A stretch of 64,000 nt of DNA from Nostoc favosum CHAB5714 (GCF_020829495.1 NZ_JAIVFQ010000001.1:1-64000), one strand, 5' to 3'; counted from the first letter of the stretch, positions 18,008 through 26,642 are shown. Notes: a model not told the origin generated them from the sequence alone. A program made the numbers and translations.

Positions 18008-19954
18008 CTATTGGATCAGAATTATGCAAGATTGAACTTTGGTGGAAAGGGTTTTTTGAAGCCCTTGCTCAACTTTGCTAATCAGTTTATCAAAAGCCTC
18101 TTGATCTGCTGTCAGTTGTTCTTGAAGAACTTTCTCTAACTCAGGCTTTATTTGCTCACACATATCCTCGATTTTTTTATCACTCAAAAAACTAGAACGA
18201 ACCCAACTAGGTACATCTACATTTGTCTTGATTACTTCTTGAACACTCTTGCGATTTAGCTCCATTCCTGCCGCCATAACCGAAGCCCCATATACTAGGG
18301 CAATAGGCCAGGTTAAATGTCCAGTTAGGATGAGAGTGATGATGCTAGCTACAGTGCCTCCACCAATTACTACATTGACAATAAAGCCCACTGTCTCAGC
18401 TAGGATAGCATCTCCAATTCGTAGCTCTGGGTTAACAAAATTTGGGTCAATACTATCCTGGAACCTTAAGCTGCTTCTAGGTATCTGAAACTTTCGACAG
18501 ATTGGATCGGTTTGTGCAGCTAAATCGGGTTGGATTTTATTGCTAAACCAAGAAGCGCATTGATGATTAATTATCTGCACAGCGCGTTCGTCGGAGACGT
18601 TGCCGGAGGCATCGCTTTTGAGCCACTGTTCTGCACGACTGATCAAAGATGTTTCCAAATCTGCTAAAGTCCGTATTTTATTTTTTTGCCAATCTTTTAA
18701 ACCTGGTTTAACTGCGTTGACAATCAAGCCATCTGTTAAAGGCTTAGTTAGTGATTCGATTAACTCCGGGATATGCCTCTCAATCAAACCTTTGAGCTTG
18801 TTCGAGGTAAATAGTTGGTTGACTTCTTCTTTAAAAGCAGCAGCACGCAGATCCCATCGTCCTACTCGTGCTAAACCCAGTGCAATGCACCGTTCCGGTT
18901 CTGGATCAGGGCGAAGCAGCGTTTCTGGTTCGGGAAACATTTCCTGACAAAGCAAGTGGGTAAACTTCATGCGAGATGCACCGCCAGTCATCAGCAAAAG
19001 TTTCGGCACGATGCCAAGTTTTTCTAGCTTTTCTTTCGCCTCGGTTAAAGAGTCGGTAAACGATCGCACCCAACTATGATGCCCCAATTCCGGTAAGGGT
19101 TGGTTTAAAATTTCCTCCATCATCAATTTATTTACTTGGGGAATAAAATAAATCTGTTCGTTGATCGACTCGAAGCCACGCGCAAAGGATTCAGGATCGC
19201 TGTATAGCTGTTCATTTGAAAAGTAATCTTCTTTAGCTTTGCGACAAGCAAGTTCACAACGAGCTTGGTGATGGGGATATTCTTTAAATACTTTTTCGAG
19301 TAATGCTTTTTGTTCGTGGTTGGCGAGAGTCCGGGCAAAAATAGCCTTGTCAATTAAGGATGCACCTAAAGTATTACTCCCGAAATCTATCGGGATCTCT
19401 TCTAAGCTTTTAACCAGAGTAAAATCTGTGGTTGAAGAACCAATATCGACAATTAGCACCGATCCAACAAGTTTGTCATACTCCAACTTCCCGGCTTCTT
19501 TGGCTTGCATGAAAGCAGCCCGCGATTCGGGTACAACATTTAGTTGGGGAATCCCAGCTTCTTGAAGCAGCTTTTGGTATTCGGTGCGATCGCTAACTGA
19601 CCATCCTGAAGGGCAACCTATGTAAAAATAGCTACCTTCCCCACCTTCCAGTTGTTTGCTTTCTTTCAAAAGTCGGTAGTAGGTTGCCACAAAAGTGCTA
19701 ATTGTTTCCCGATATTTGGGATCGTTGTTGGGTTTTTGCTTGAATGAAATTGTCAGTTGGGTAACGCCAGCTTGAATTAATGCTTGTTCGCCGACAAGAT
19801 AACCGAGTTTAGGATGCCAACCAAGGGCTGTAATTTGGTTCTTCTTGTTGTTAATCTCCAGCATTTGGGGGGGGTCGATGCTTTCCACTATCGCTTTAGC
19901 TACAGCCGTTTCACCGTGTCCCAAATCAAAACCGATTGTTTCTAAAATTTCCAT
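18008..19954 (-). CDS. Hsp70-like actin-fold ATPase with hydrophobic C-terminal region
   Basis: A 648-residue protein of the Hsp70/actin ATPase superfamily. Phosphate-1 motif GFDLGHGETAVAK is at residues 8-20, phosphate-2 LIVDIGSSTTDFTLVK near 164 and the adenosine motif LLMTGGASRMKFTHLL near 322. There is no canonical DnaK substrate-binding domain. Instead residues about 400-520 are a helical region, followed by hydrophobic segments at about 521-561 (ETVGFIVNVVIGGGTVASI, LTWPIALVYGASVMAAG) and an amphipathic tail. The hydrophobic part suggests membrane association. It is 14 bases downstream of a membrane protein gene, probably in one operon. The function is unknown; it is not a housekeeping DnaK. 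Confidence 0.85.
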   Translation of the reverse strand: MEILETIGFDLGHGETAVAKAIVESIDPPQMLEINNKKNQITALGWHPKLGYLVGEQALIQAGVTQLTISFKQKPNNDPKYRETISTFVATYYRLLKESKQLEGGEGSYFYIGCPSGWSVSDRTEYQKLLQEAGIPQLNVVPESRAAFMQAKEAGKLEYDKLVGSVLIVDIGSSTTDFTLVKSLEEIPIDFGSNTLGASLIDKAIFARTLANHEQKALLEKVFKEYPHHQARCELACRKAKEDYFSNEQLYSDPESFARGFESINEQIYFIPQVNKLMMEEILNQPLPELGHHSWVRSFTDSLTEAKEKLEKLGIVPKLLLMTGGASRMKFTHLLCQEMFPEPETLLRPDPEPERCIALGLARVGRWDLRAAAFKEEVNQLFTSNKLKGLIERHIPELIESLTKPLTDGLIVNAVKPGLKDWQKNKIRTLADLETSLISRAEQWLKSDASGNVSDERAVQIINHQCASWFSNKIQPDLAAQTDPICRKFQIPRSSLRFQDSIDPNFVNPELRIGDAILAETVGFIVNVVIGGGTVASIITLILTGHLTWPIALVYGASVMAAGMELNRKSVQEVIKTNVDVPSWVRSSFLSDKKIEDMCEQIKPELEKVLQEQLTADQEAFDKLISKVEQGLQKTLSTKVQSCIILIQ

Positions 19955-19968
19955 ATCCTTATTGTCTA

Positions 19969-20874
19969 TTATTCTCTAGAAGAGGAATATGCTGGCTCAA
20001 TTACCCTACCGCGCCTAATCAAGCGATCGCCTTTCAACAAAGCCGGAGTTAGAGTTACGTGATCTTTGGTATCGGGGTCGATACTTGGCTCGAAGTCAAA
20101 ATAGCCGCGATCGCTGTGTGGGTCATTTGGTCGGTAAATTTGAGCGTTAATTCCCTGAGACATTAAAATCTGTGGCAGAAGTTTTGCAAGTTCATGAGCC
20201 ATTTGGGGTTTATCAAGTTTTGATGCGCCCATTAGCCTTTGCAGAAAATTCAATAGCTCTGGCAGTTCTTCTATTGCTAAGTCGCCTTCATGTTTATTCC
20301 CTTCTTCTACTCTAGCTACTGCTAGGTCGATAGTGTTGAGAGCATCGCCAAGATGATCTAAAAATACTTTGCTATCAACCCGGAGCATAGGTTTAGGTAA
20401 TTCCAATAGCTCTGAAGATATAGAATTTTGCTGGTTATTTAATTCGAGTTGAAGTACAACTTCTACCCCTAGAAGTAGAGAGGTTAGTAAGATAGCCATC
20501 CATGCACCTGGGGTAGTTTTAGTTAAAGAGAACAACGAACCTAAGATGCCTATATAAATTAGTCCCTTTAGCAGTTTCAGGATTAATCTGCTGGAAAAAA
20601 ACTTTGTACCTAAGTTAGTAAATTGCTTTTGCTCTATTGGAGCAATTTGAGAATAGTTAGCCGCAGCAAGAGTGGCGATGGACTGCCGCAGGGTATCTAG
20701 GAAAAAGGAAGCTAGACGAACTTGAGCCAAATTAAGCTTTTCAATATAAATTCTTTCGAGGTTATCAAGTCGATTCTGAACCAACTTAACTGTCTCCTCG
20801 ATGTTGGTTGTGTTATCAATATCTGTCTGGAGTTGGTTGCGTTCTTCGCTAAAAAGTGAAGTGATTGTTTTCAT
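19969..20874 (-). CDS. Membrane protein paired with the Hsp70-like ATPase
   Basis: A 301-residue protein I cannot place in a family. The N-terminal third is an amphipathic coiled coil (LQTDIDNTTNIEETVKLVQN...LDNLERIYIEKL). Two adjacent transmembrane helices follow at about residues 97-140 (LKGLIYIGILGSLFSLT and AWMAILLTSLLLGVEVVLQL). The rest is soluble and helical, ending with YFDFEPSIDPDTKDHVTLTP and a basic RRGRVIEPAYS tail, which may accept phosphate or a partner. It is the first gene of a two-gene operon with the Hsp70-like ATPase, so it is probably its membrane adaptor or client. Confidence 0.75.
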   Translation of the reverse strand: MKTITSLFSEERNQLQTDIDNTTNIEETVKLVQNRLDNLERIYIEKLNLAQVRLASFFLDTLRQSIATLAAANYSQIAPIEQKQFTNLGTKFFSSRLILKLLKGLIYIGILGSLFSLTKTTPGAWMAILLTSLLLGVEVVLQLELNNQQNSISSELLELPKPMLRVDSKVFLDHLGDALNTIDLAVARVEEGNKHEGDLAIEELPELLNFLQRLMGASKLDKPQMAHELAKLLPQILMSQGINAQIYRPNDPHSDRGYFDFEPSIDPDTKDHVTLTPALLKGDRLIRRGRVIEPAYSSSRE

Positions 20875-21619
20875 TGCGTTGATTAAGACTTTAACGTTAC
20901 TAATAGGGGTGAAATGAGCAGTTGTTTGTTCATTTCACCCTGTAATAACATGATGACTGATGTCATTAACTGAATTGCGTGGCAATATGCTTGGGTTAAG
21001 GCTAAAAGTCATGTAAATTAAAGATTATCCCTAAGAATGGAAATTAATTGTGGTGCATCTGATACAAAGCAATGAGAACTGTTTTGGCGATCGCCCCCTC
21101 GATAACCTTTCGGGACTTTGCACTTTTAGCAAAACGGCTTGTTAATTTGATTTCTCACTTGTTGTGGTTAACGTTTTGGAATGTGTAACTTGAGCGTTAA
21201 CTTTGATGTGATTAGATGCTGGTGATGGGGGCGATCGCACACCCAGCGACAACCTCCAAAAATACCCACTGCTACTAACTAAGTAAGTGGGTCAAATTAA
21301 ATATAAAACCTCACCCTGCCTCCGGCTTCCCTCTCCTTACCAAGGAGAGGGATTGAGGGTGAGGTTTTATCTTATATTTAATTGTGCCTCCTTACTTACT
21401 TTGAACAAGCAGCCTAACTCAAAACTGAGGAGGAGAAGAGTAGAAAAGTTAAAGAGACGCTCTAGGGGAACGTCTCTCATATACGGTGCAGATTTAAAAA
21501 AAAGAGTGTAGTGTATTCAGTACTTGATATTAGTGGGGGAGCTATGCTTCCCTCAGTTCCTGCGATCGCGCTTGGCACTTCGCTAGAAGATCATAATCTC
21601 TACACTCGCTACTATCAAT
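20875..21619. other. Intergenic region with repeats, no gene seen
   Basis: 745 bases. A hairpin (GGTGAAATGA at about 20907 and TCATTTCACC at about 20930) lies just upstream of the membrane-protein gene. A solo end of the CAATAC element family (CAATATGCTTGGGTTAAGG) starts at 20983 without a visible partner. A long inverted-repeat element spans 21281-21400. HIP1 sites occur at 21087 and 21230. Confidence 0.65.
21281..21400. mobile_element. Inverted-repeat element, about 120 bases
   Basis: Ends AAGTAAGTGGGTCAAATTAA and, inverted from the right, AGTAAGGAGGCACAATTAA continue into near-identical arms (ATATAAAACCTCACCCT). The inner part CCTCTCCTT/AAGGAGAGG forms a further stem. Arms total about 40 bases, so the whole element folds on itself. 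No coding capacity. Confidence 0.75.
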
Positions 21620-22615
21620 TTAGACGAAGTTAGCAGCATTGTTGATAGCGCTAGCGGTTTGCGAGCTGACAACGGCTAAGACATCGTTACCAGCAGAAAT
21701 CACTGCACCGTTTGCGCTATCTGCGAATGTCAGGTTAGCGTAGGATAAGTTAGACCCTAGTTGGAACAGAGTCTGACCTACCTGTAAGTTTTTGATGGTA
21801 TCAAATCCATCACCAGCTTCTAGGACTACTCTAGCTGCGCCACTGCCGAGCCAGATTGTATCCAGACCAGAATTACTATTAATAAAGTCACCGCCGCCAT
21901 TGGCGTAAATGGTATCGTTACCAGCGCCACCAAGGATATAGTCAGCGTCTGAACCGCCGTAAATCAGGTCATTACCAGCCCCACCGATGAGGATGTCTTT
22001 GCCACCGTTCCCGTAGAGAACGTCGTTATCAGCACCACCATCGATATAGTCGGCACCTGAAGCACCGTAAAGGGAATCATTTCCGGCATCACCTTGCAGA
22101 TAATCAGTGCCGCCATTGCCGTAGATCACATCATTGCCAGCTTGACCCCGGATGACATCGTTAGCACCAGTCCCGAATAGAAAATCGTTACCTACTGTTC
22201 CAATCTGAGTGTAATTTGGAGCTAAGTTGAGGTTGAGATTGATCGAGCCTTGGCTACTGCTAAAGCCATCAACGGCAATTTGATAAGTTTGTCCAGCGAC
22301 CGCCGTAAAGACAACCTGACTTTGAAGACCACTGGTGTCATCATTACCAGCAATTGTGGTTAAATTGTTGACCGGAGAACCCTGGTAAGCAGCTAGAGAG
22401 GTGTCATAGTTACTACCAAATGTGTCGATTACAACTTGACCAGAGGCTGGCGCTGTCCAGTTATACCAAACCGAATTGACATCATTGCCGAAATTTACCC
22501 CTGCGTGATTTGGCTCACCCGGTTCTCCTGTAGCTCCTACATTAGTCCCTGTGGTGCTAACTGAGCTACCAACTAAGCTAATGCTGTTAGCGAAATTATC
22601 ATTAACAATTGCCAT
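21620..22615 (-). CDS. RTX calcium-binding repeat protein with PPC-like domain
   Basis: A 331-residue protein. The N-terminal part (residues about 1-140) resembles the pre-peptidase C-terminal (PPC) beta-sandwich domain: DNFANSISLVGSS, NSVWYNWTAPASGQVVIDTFGS, YDTSLAAYQG and YQIAVDGFSSSQGSINLNL. Residues about 143-260 contain at least ten RTX nonapeptides of GGxGxDxux type (GGAGNDLIYGG, GGAGNDTIYANGG) that form a calcium-binding beta-roll. No Sec signal is present; RTX proteins are normally secreted by type I systems through a C-terminal signal. There is no protease or toxin domain. It is a monocistronic gene without a nearby exporter. Confidence 0.88.
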   Translation of the reverse strand: MAIVNDNFANSISLVGSSVSTTGTNVGATGEPGEPNHAGVNFGNDVNSVWYNWTAPASGQVVIDTFGSNYDTSLAAYQGSPVNNLTTIAGNDDTSGLQSQVVFTAVAGQTYQIAVDGFSSSQGSINLNLNLAPNYTQIGTVGNDFLFGTGANDVIRGQAGNDVIYGNGGTDYLQGDAGNDSLYGASGADYIDGGADNDVLYGNGGKDILIGGAGNDLIYGGSDADYILGGAGNDTIYANGGGDFINSNSGLDTIWLGSGAARVVLEAGDGFDTIKNLQVGQTLFQLGSNLSYANLTFADSANGAVISAGNDVLAVVSSQTASAINNAANFV

Positions 22616-23240
22616 TCGTTTGTTCTCCGTTTTTGATGATTACTAACGGTTGATTTTTCGATAACGCCTGTATCAAAATTTTCTAGCCAGCCAGATACAG
22701 GCTCAGCTCAGTTGAGCTTTGCATATATCCAGTGCATAGCTAAAAATCTCGAAGTGCGATCGCCATTTGTGGCTACGCAAAATTACGTAATTTTTTAAAG
22801 TTTTGTATTTTTATATGCGTATTTTTACTGCCCACAATCTCATTGAATCATCTCTCAAACTTGCTTGGGTTTAGATTCTGTAAAACCTGTACCCAATTTA
22901 CGTAAAGTTTTTGGAGCGATTTTTATTACACATCTAAAATCTAGCTAGAAGGGTGCTGCCTAAATACTTGTAAGCTACTTGACAAAATTCTTCTAGTCTG
23001 AGACGTTTCATATTTGCAGGTGAGAGTAGGTGGTTACTCCGGCGTTTTTGCTGACAGTGGTCTGTATTCAATCAGACACCCTGTTTTTTCTTATTTAGTC
23101 TAAACTCCAGTAGTAGAAATCTTGCATATAGTTGAGATCACATCTAAACTGCTGATCAGGCAGGTTCACTGAGATGTTTGAACACCACCCATTGTCTAAC
23201 CATTGATTGCAAATTACTACCCATTAGAAGGAGAAGCAAA
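22616..23240. other. Divergent promoter region, no gene seen
   Basis: 625 bases between the leftward RTX gene and the rightward SAM hydrolase. The DNA is AT-rich around 22790-22840 with a short palindrome AAAATTACGTAATTTT at about 22781. The frame continues upstream of the SAM-hydrolase start to 23178, but without ribosome binding site support. Confidence 0.55.
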
Positions 23241-24032
23241 ATGTTTATCTGCGTCATTGCAGACTACGGTACAGGAGATCCGGCATTTACAGAAGTCACA
23301 CAACGTCTGCTGATGACTTTTCCCCATGCCCAAATTCATTTGCTTTCGGTTCCAGCATTCAGTACCTTGGCAACGGGATTCTGGATTGCCCAACTAGGAC
23401 TTAACCCAGGCCCTAGCGATCGCCTAATTTATCATAACTGTGCCCCTCGTCAGGATGATCCCGAAGCCCGGCGAGACAATGAAGGTGAAGGACTAACTTA
23501 CGCTCTTTTATCCAATGGTGTAAAAGTAGTGGGTGTAAATGCAGGCTACACCCTCTCCTTTATCAAAGACTATACAAAGGAGTTGCGAGTGGTCAACGTT
23601 TCTCGTGGTGGATCGCAGTTTCGCTCACGGGATGTATTTCCTCCGGCGGCGGCTGCTATTATGAATGAAGATTTCAGCCTTCTGGGAGATAGCTTTAAGA
23701 GTGAGCAAATCCCAGATGTTCCACCAGATCGAATTGCCTGGATTGATGGGTACGGCAACATCAAAACAACTATTGGGGCGCATACACTCAACTTGGAGCC
23801 TCAAACCAAGATCGTGATCCGAATTGGAGATGTAGTCAGTGATGCAGTGTATTCTGATGGCAGCTTCAAGGTGTCTGAAGGGACTTTAGCCTTTGCTCCT
23901 GGTAGTTCCGGTTGGTCAAGAGGCGATTCAGGAGAACCATTGCGCTTTTTAGAGTTGTTTCTGCGAGGAGGGAGTGCTTGGGAGCGCTTTGGTCGTCCCC
24001 GTGTGAATCAGCAAGTAACTCGAATTGCTTAA
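23241..24032 (+). CDS. SAM hydroxide adenosyltransferase (DUF62 family)
   Basis: A 263-residue protein of the DUF62/SAM-dependent chlorinase-fluorinase-hydroxide adenosyltransferase family, which converts S-adenosylmethionine and water to adenosine and methionine. Visible family features are the N-terminal strand ICVIADYGTGDPAFTEV, the middle GVNAGYTLSFI segment, and the C-terminal-domain signature WIDGYGNIKTTI near residue 172. I chose the ATG at 23241 over the upstream ATG at 23178 because GAAGGAG lies 8-10 bases before it and the domain begins immediately. The N-terminal motif is divergent from the more usual TDFGxxDxYVG, so the substrate is less certain. Confidence 0.8.
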   Translation: MFICVIADYGTGDPAFTEVTQRLLMTFPHAQIHLLSVPAFSTLATGFWIAQLGLNPGPSDRLIYHNCAPRQDDPEARRDNEGEGLTYALLSNGVKVVGVNAGYTLSFIKDYTKELRVVNVSRGGSQFRSRDVFPPAAAAIMNEDFSLLGDSFKSEQIPDVPPDRIAWIDGYGNIKTTIGAHTLNLEPQTKIVIRIGDVVSDAVYSDGSFKVSEGTLAFAPGSSGWSRGDSGEPLRFLELFLRGGSAWERFGRPRVNQQVTRIA

Positions 24033-24484
24033 GCTATCCACACTTACCTGAAGGTTAACTAGCGAATGCGGGAGTGTATCGTCAGATAAGGCAATACGGT
24101 TCAGTTAAGGCTTAACTTTTTGTTAAAGTTAATTTTTTTAACGAACCGCCAAGGACGCCAAGGACGCCAAGGAAGAGAGAGAAAAATAAATAGGTAATCT
24201 TGTACCGGGAAGGGAGTAACTCATTCCACGGCTACGAAAACATCGCTTGGGACTTCCAAAAAATAAATTATCCAAAATTATTTGTACATTTGTAGGGGCA
24301 CAAGGCCTTGCGCCCTTACGTTCGCGGAGCGTCCCGCAGGGATGGGATATTTTTCTAACTTGAAGTCCCTTATCTGACAATACAGTTTAGTTAAGCATTT
24401 CTTCCTTCTGTTTCTTCTCTTCCTTTGCGTACTTGGCGTCCTTGGCGGTTCGTTAAAAAAATTAGGTTAGGTATTGAGTAACTC
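24033..24484. other. Intergenic region of rearranged repeats, no gene seen
   Basis: The whole gap is made of repeats: a CAATAC-family element end at 24092, inverted GGTTCGTTAAAAAAA/TTTTTTTAACGAACC arms near 24136 and 24450, a GTAGGGGCACAAGG repeat near 24292 and a second CAATAC end at 24378. Confidence 0.7.
24082..24476. mobile_element. CAATAC-family element rearranged by inversion
   Basis: The left end CAATACGGTTCAGTTAAG starts at 24092 and is preceded by TCAGATAAGG. A second end, CAATACAGTTTAGTTAAG at 24378, is preceded by CCTTATCTGA, the exact complement of that 10-base flank. This is what an element right end plus its target duplication looks like after inversion. Inverted copies of GGTTCGTTAAAAAAA flank the inverted piece and could have served as the crossover sites. 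Confidence 0.7.
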
Positions 24485-25147
24485 TCACAACAATCCCCGA
24501 TAACGAACAAAAACCAAAATCACAGCCCACGATCCCAAGGCGACTTTGACTGCAACTAGGATATTCAGCAAGGGGACAATCCCTCCACTGAAAAGTGCGC
24601 CCATTTCCCCATGCGGTAACTCCACTCCAGCCAGAGTTATAGCCGCCAGTACAATGAAAACAAGAACCGAAACTTTTTCCCATGTAGCGGCATGGTAGCG
24701 CTGGTAAATCCCTTGCATCCACTCCGGTGAAGAGGTAATGGCAATCAACCCGATCGCAGTTCCACCCGCTACCCCTGCGGCAAAACCACCGCCAGGGCTG
24801 AGATGCCCCCTAATAGCTAGTTCGATACTTACCAACGCGGCAATAGTTGCTCCTAGACGCGCCAGCACAATGGATGGTTGATCGGTGAAACGATAGATCG
24901 CGCAGGACGGCTTTTCATTCGCCAGCAGAAAGTATGCACCCATAATTGCGATCGTAAATACCACCACCTCGAAGATCGTGTCATACAACCGATTCCTGAG
25001 AATGATCACTGTTACCGCATTGGGCATACCACCATCTTTAACAATTGATTCAACGATCGAGAAATCCGGTACAACTGGCGCTGAATTCGGCAAGATAAGC
25101 ATTTTTATAAACAGCGCTATCCCTGCTGCTATGTAGATCCATTTCAT
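24485..25147 (-). CDS. mrpB: Mrp-type Na+/H+ antiporter subunit B
   Basis: A 220-residue membrane protein. The signature IRGHLSPGGGFAAGVAGGTA near residue 109 is diagnostic of MnhB/MrpB. The N-terminal hydrophobic part with VTVIILRNRLYDTIFEVVVF (residues about 47-66) corresponds to the MbhE-like portion found before MnhB in some systems. About six transmembrane helices are visible. It is the last gene of the leftward mrpCDEFGAB operon and its start overlaps the mrpA stop by four bases (ATGA), so translation is coupled. Mrp complexes exchange Na+ for H+ and are known for alkaline and salt tolerance. Confidence 0.9.
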   Translation of the reverse strand: MKWIYIAAGIALFIKMLILPNSAPVVPDFSIVESIVKDGGMPNAVTVIILRNRLYDTIFEVVVFTIAIMGAYFLLANEKPSCAIYRFTDQPSIVLARLGATIAALVSIELAIRGHLSPGGGFAAGVAGGTAIGLIAITSSPEWMQGIYQRYHAATWEKVSVLVFIVLAAITLAGVELPHGEMGALFSGGIVPLLNILVAVKVALGSWAVILVFVRYRGLL

Positions 25148-25731
25148 TTATGCTCCTCCCCTGAATCTGGTGTACTTACATAACTCAGGATTGTCGCTGG
25201 TGATGCAAGTTCGGATTGCATAATCTCATAGATGCGTTTCACCCTAATGGCGGTGTGATAAAACTGTTTTTCGTCCTCACTTGTTACCTGGTCTGGATCA
25301 GCGTGTTCTCGTCTGACACAGGTCGCATGGACTTCTTTATCCATCAGTGCCCGTTGCAAAGCTTGGGTATTTGGGTAAGGAACAAGTTCCAGACGCATCT
25401 GGCGTTTACGAAAAATTGTGCGTAAGTCATCCATCAGTTGCCCAAAATGCTGTTCGTCATCTGCCTCGATCGCCTCGTCTTTGACCAAGCCAAGACGCAT
25501 CACCAGGGATGAACGCACTGCCACCGCGTAAAGGGTAATTGCCAGCATAGTACCCACCAATGCTTCGGTTAAAGCAACATCTGGCGCTCCTAAAACCGCA
25601 TATACCATTGCCGCCACCGCTCCCAATATGCCGCGAATTACCAGCGCATGGTATGGATTGACCTGAAATACCACCATACACGCAGCCAACGGCAGCAGGG
25701 CGATGATGATATAGAGATAGCTATCATTCAT
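25144..25731 (-). CDS. mrpA: Mrp antiporter short subunit A (MbhD/DUF4040 type)
   Basis: A 195-residue protein with an N-terminal membrane part of about three helices containing LGAPDVALTEALVGTMLAITLY (DUF4040/MbhD signature, near residues 50-70) and a soluble C-terminal half (about 80-195). It corresponds only to the C-terminal portion of the large MrpA of Bacillus; the long NuoL-like part is not encoded here. In Anabaena the operon order C-D-E-F-G-A-B is known, and this gene occupies the A position. I chose the ATG at 25731, which overlaps the mrpG stop by eight bases, over an in-frame upstream start. Confidence 0.8.
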   Translation of the reverse strand: MNDSYLYIIIALLPLAACMVVFQVNPYHALVIRGILGAVAAMVYAVLGAPDVALTEALVGTMLAITLYAVAVRSSLVMRLGLVKDEAIEADDEQHFGQLMDDLRTIFRKRQMRLELVPYPNTQALQRALMDKEVHATCVRREHADPDQVTSEDEKQFYHTAIRVKRIYEIMQSELASPATILSYVSTPDSGEEHK

Positions 25732-26002
25732 AGTTACCCTCGCTACTAGAACAGTAAGCCAATACATACCCCAGCACTGTATTCCAGATGGCCAAGGAGA
25801 TGAGAGCGAGGATGAGTAGCGGCCATTCGCTAGGTATCTTTAAGAGCAGCCCGATGATGATGCTCATTGAGCCAAGGGTGTCTGCAACCGAAAGACTATG
25901 GAGTTTGAACAATAGCGATCGCTTGCCCAGCAGAGGAAAGGTTCCCCAAAACCAGAAGAAAAGTCCTAAGCCTATGCATATATAGCTGAAAAAGTCAATC
26001 AT
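25724..26002 (-). CDS. mrpG: Mrp antiporter subunit G
   Basis: A 92-residue membrane protein with three helices. GLGLFFWFWGTFPLLGKRSLLFKLHSLSVADTLGS (read in parts: FWGTFPLL near residue 18, LHSLSVADTLG near 34) matches the MnhG/MrpG/PhaG family. Start and stop overlap mrpF and mrpA by four and eight bases, as usual for this tightly packed operon. It is essential for Mrp complex assembly in characterised systems. Confidence 0.9.
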   Translation of the reverse strand: MIDFFSYICIGLGLFFWFWGTFPLLGKRSLLFKLHSLSVADTLGSMSIIIGLLLKIPSEWPLLILALISLAIWNTVLGYVLAYCSSSEGNYE

Positions 26003-26256
26003 ATTTCATTCATTCGTTTGATTACATGAGCCAGCAACATTAAGCCAGCATTTCCCACACTTAGGATGATGACCCCGACAACACCAATCATCCAATCATC
26101 ACGGAAGACGGATACCACCAGGATCATGATTGAAGTTTTGGTGGCAACACTGGCAAATGCAAGCATTTTTTGCCAAATATCATCATCTTGCCATGCCTCA
26201 TACATGGGGATGAGCATTGCCAAAATCATTGCAATCAATACCAGATTTAGGATCAT
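25999..26256 (-). CDS. mrpF: Mrp antiporter subunit F
   Basis: An 85-residue protein with three transmembrane helices, including KTSIMILVVSVFRDDWMIGV (about residues 40-59), typical of MnhF/MrpF. I chose the ATG at 26256 rather than an upstream in-frame ATG because it overlaps the mrpE stop as ATGA and is preceded by GGAGGAGAAAAGT, a strong ribosome binding site. Confidence 0.87.
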   Translation of the reverse strand: MILNLVLIAMILAMLIPMYEAWQDDDIWQKMLAFASVATKTSIMILVVSVFRDDWMIGVVGVIILSVGNAGLMLLAHVIKRMNEI

Positions 26257-26642
26257 ACTTTTCTCCTCCGTCGCACCCAATGTACTTCGTACCAGCCTGC
26301 TTCGTGGTATTTCAAGACAATGGTCTTTGGCGTAAAGGTAATTAAAAATATATCTAGGAATACAAGCCCTGGTGTGCGTCCTGGTTTAACTTGTTCCATC
26401 GTTATATCTTCGTATTTATGCGGGCGGAGGATGATTTGAAATGCCTCAATATACGCCTGCGGAATCGCCACTACGATCTCACCTAGCACACGCAGCCAAT
26501 CTTTTAATGATTCTTTAGCTGTTTTACCACCCGGCAATAGAAGTGCGATGCTGATGCCAATGATGATATTCGCCACACTGAAATCGGCAGTGAGCAAAAA
26601 CCAGATAGTCAGTCGCAATATTAGATTTAAATACCCAACCAT
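26253..26642 (-). CDS. mrpE: Mrp antiporter subunit E
   Basis: A 129-residue protein of the MnhE/MrpE family. An N-terminal hairpin of two helices (NLILRLTIWFLLTADFSVANIIIGI, read in parts) is followed by an amphipathic region with EIVVAIPQAYIEAFQIILRP and a soluble C-terminus rich in PGRTPGLVFLDIFLITFTPKT. It overlaps mrpD by 16 bases and has GGAAGGGATTTGC before its start. Confidence 0.88.
   Translation of the reverse strand: MVGYLNLILRLTIWFLLTADFSVANIIIGISIALLLPGGKTAKESLKDWLRVLGEIVVAIPQAYIEAFQIILRPHKYEDITMEQVKPGRTPGLVFLDIFLITFTPKTIVLKYHEAGWYEVHWVRRRRKV

Noticed and set aside
18008..19954. Housekeeping DnaK
   Set aside because: The substrate-binding domain and EEVD-type tail are absent and hydrophobic segments replace them.
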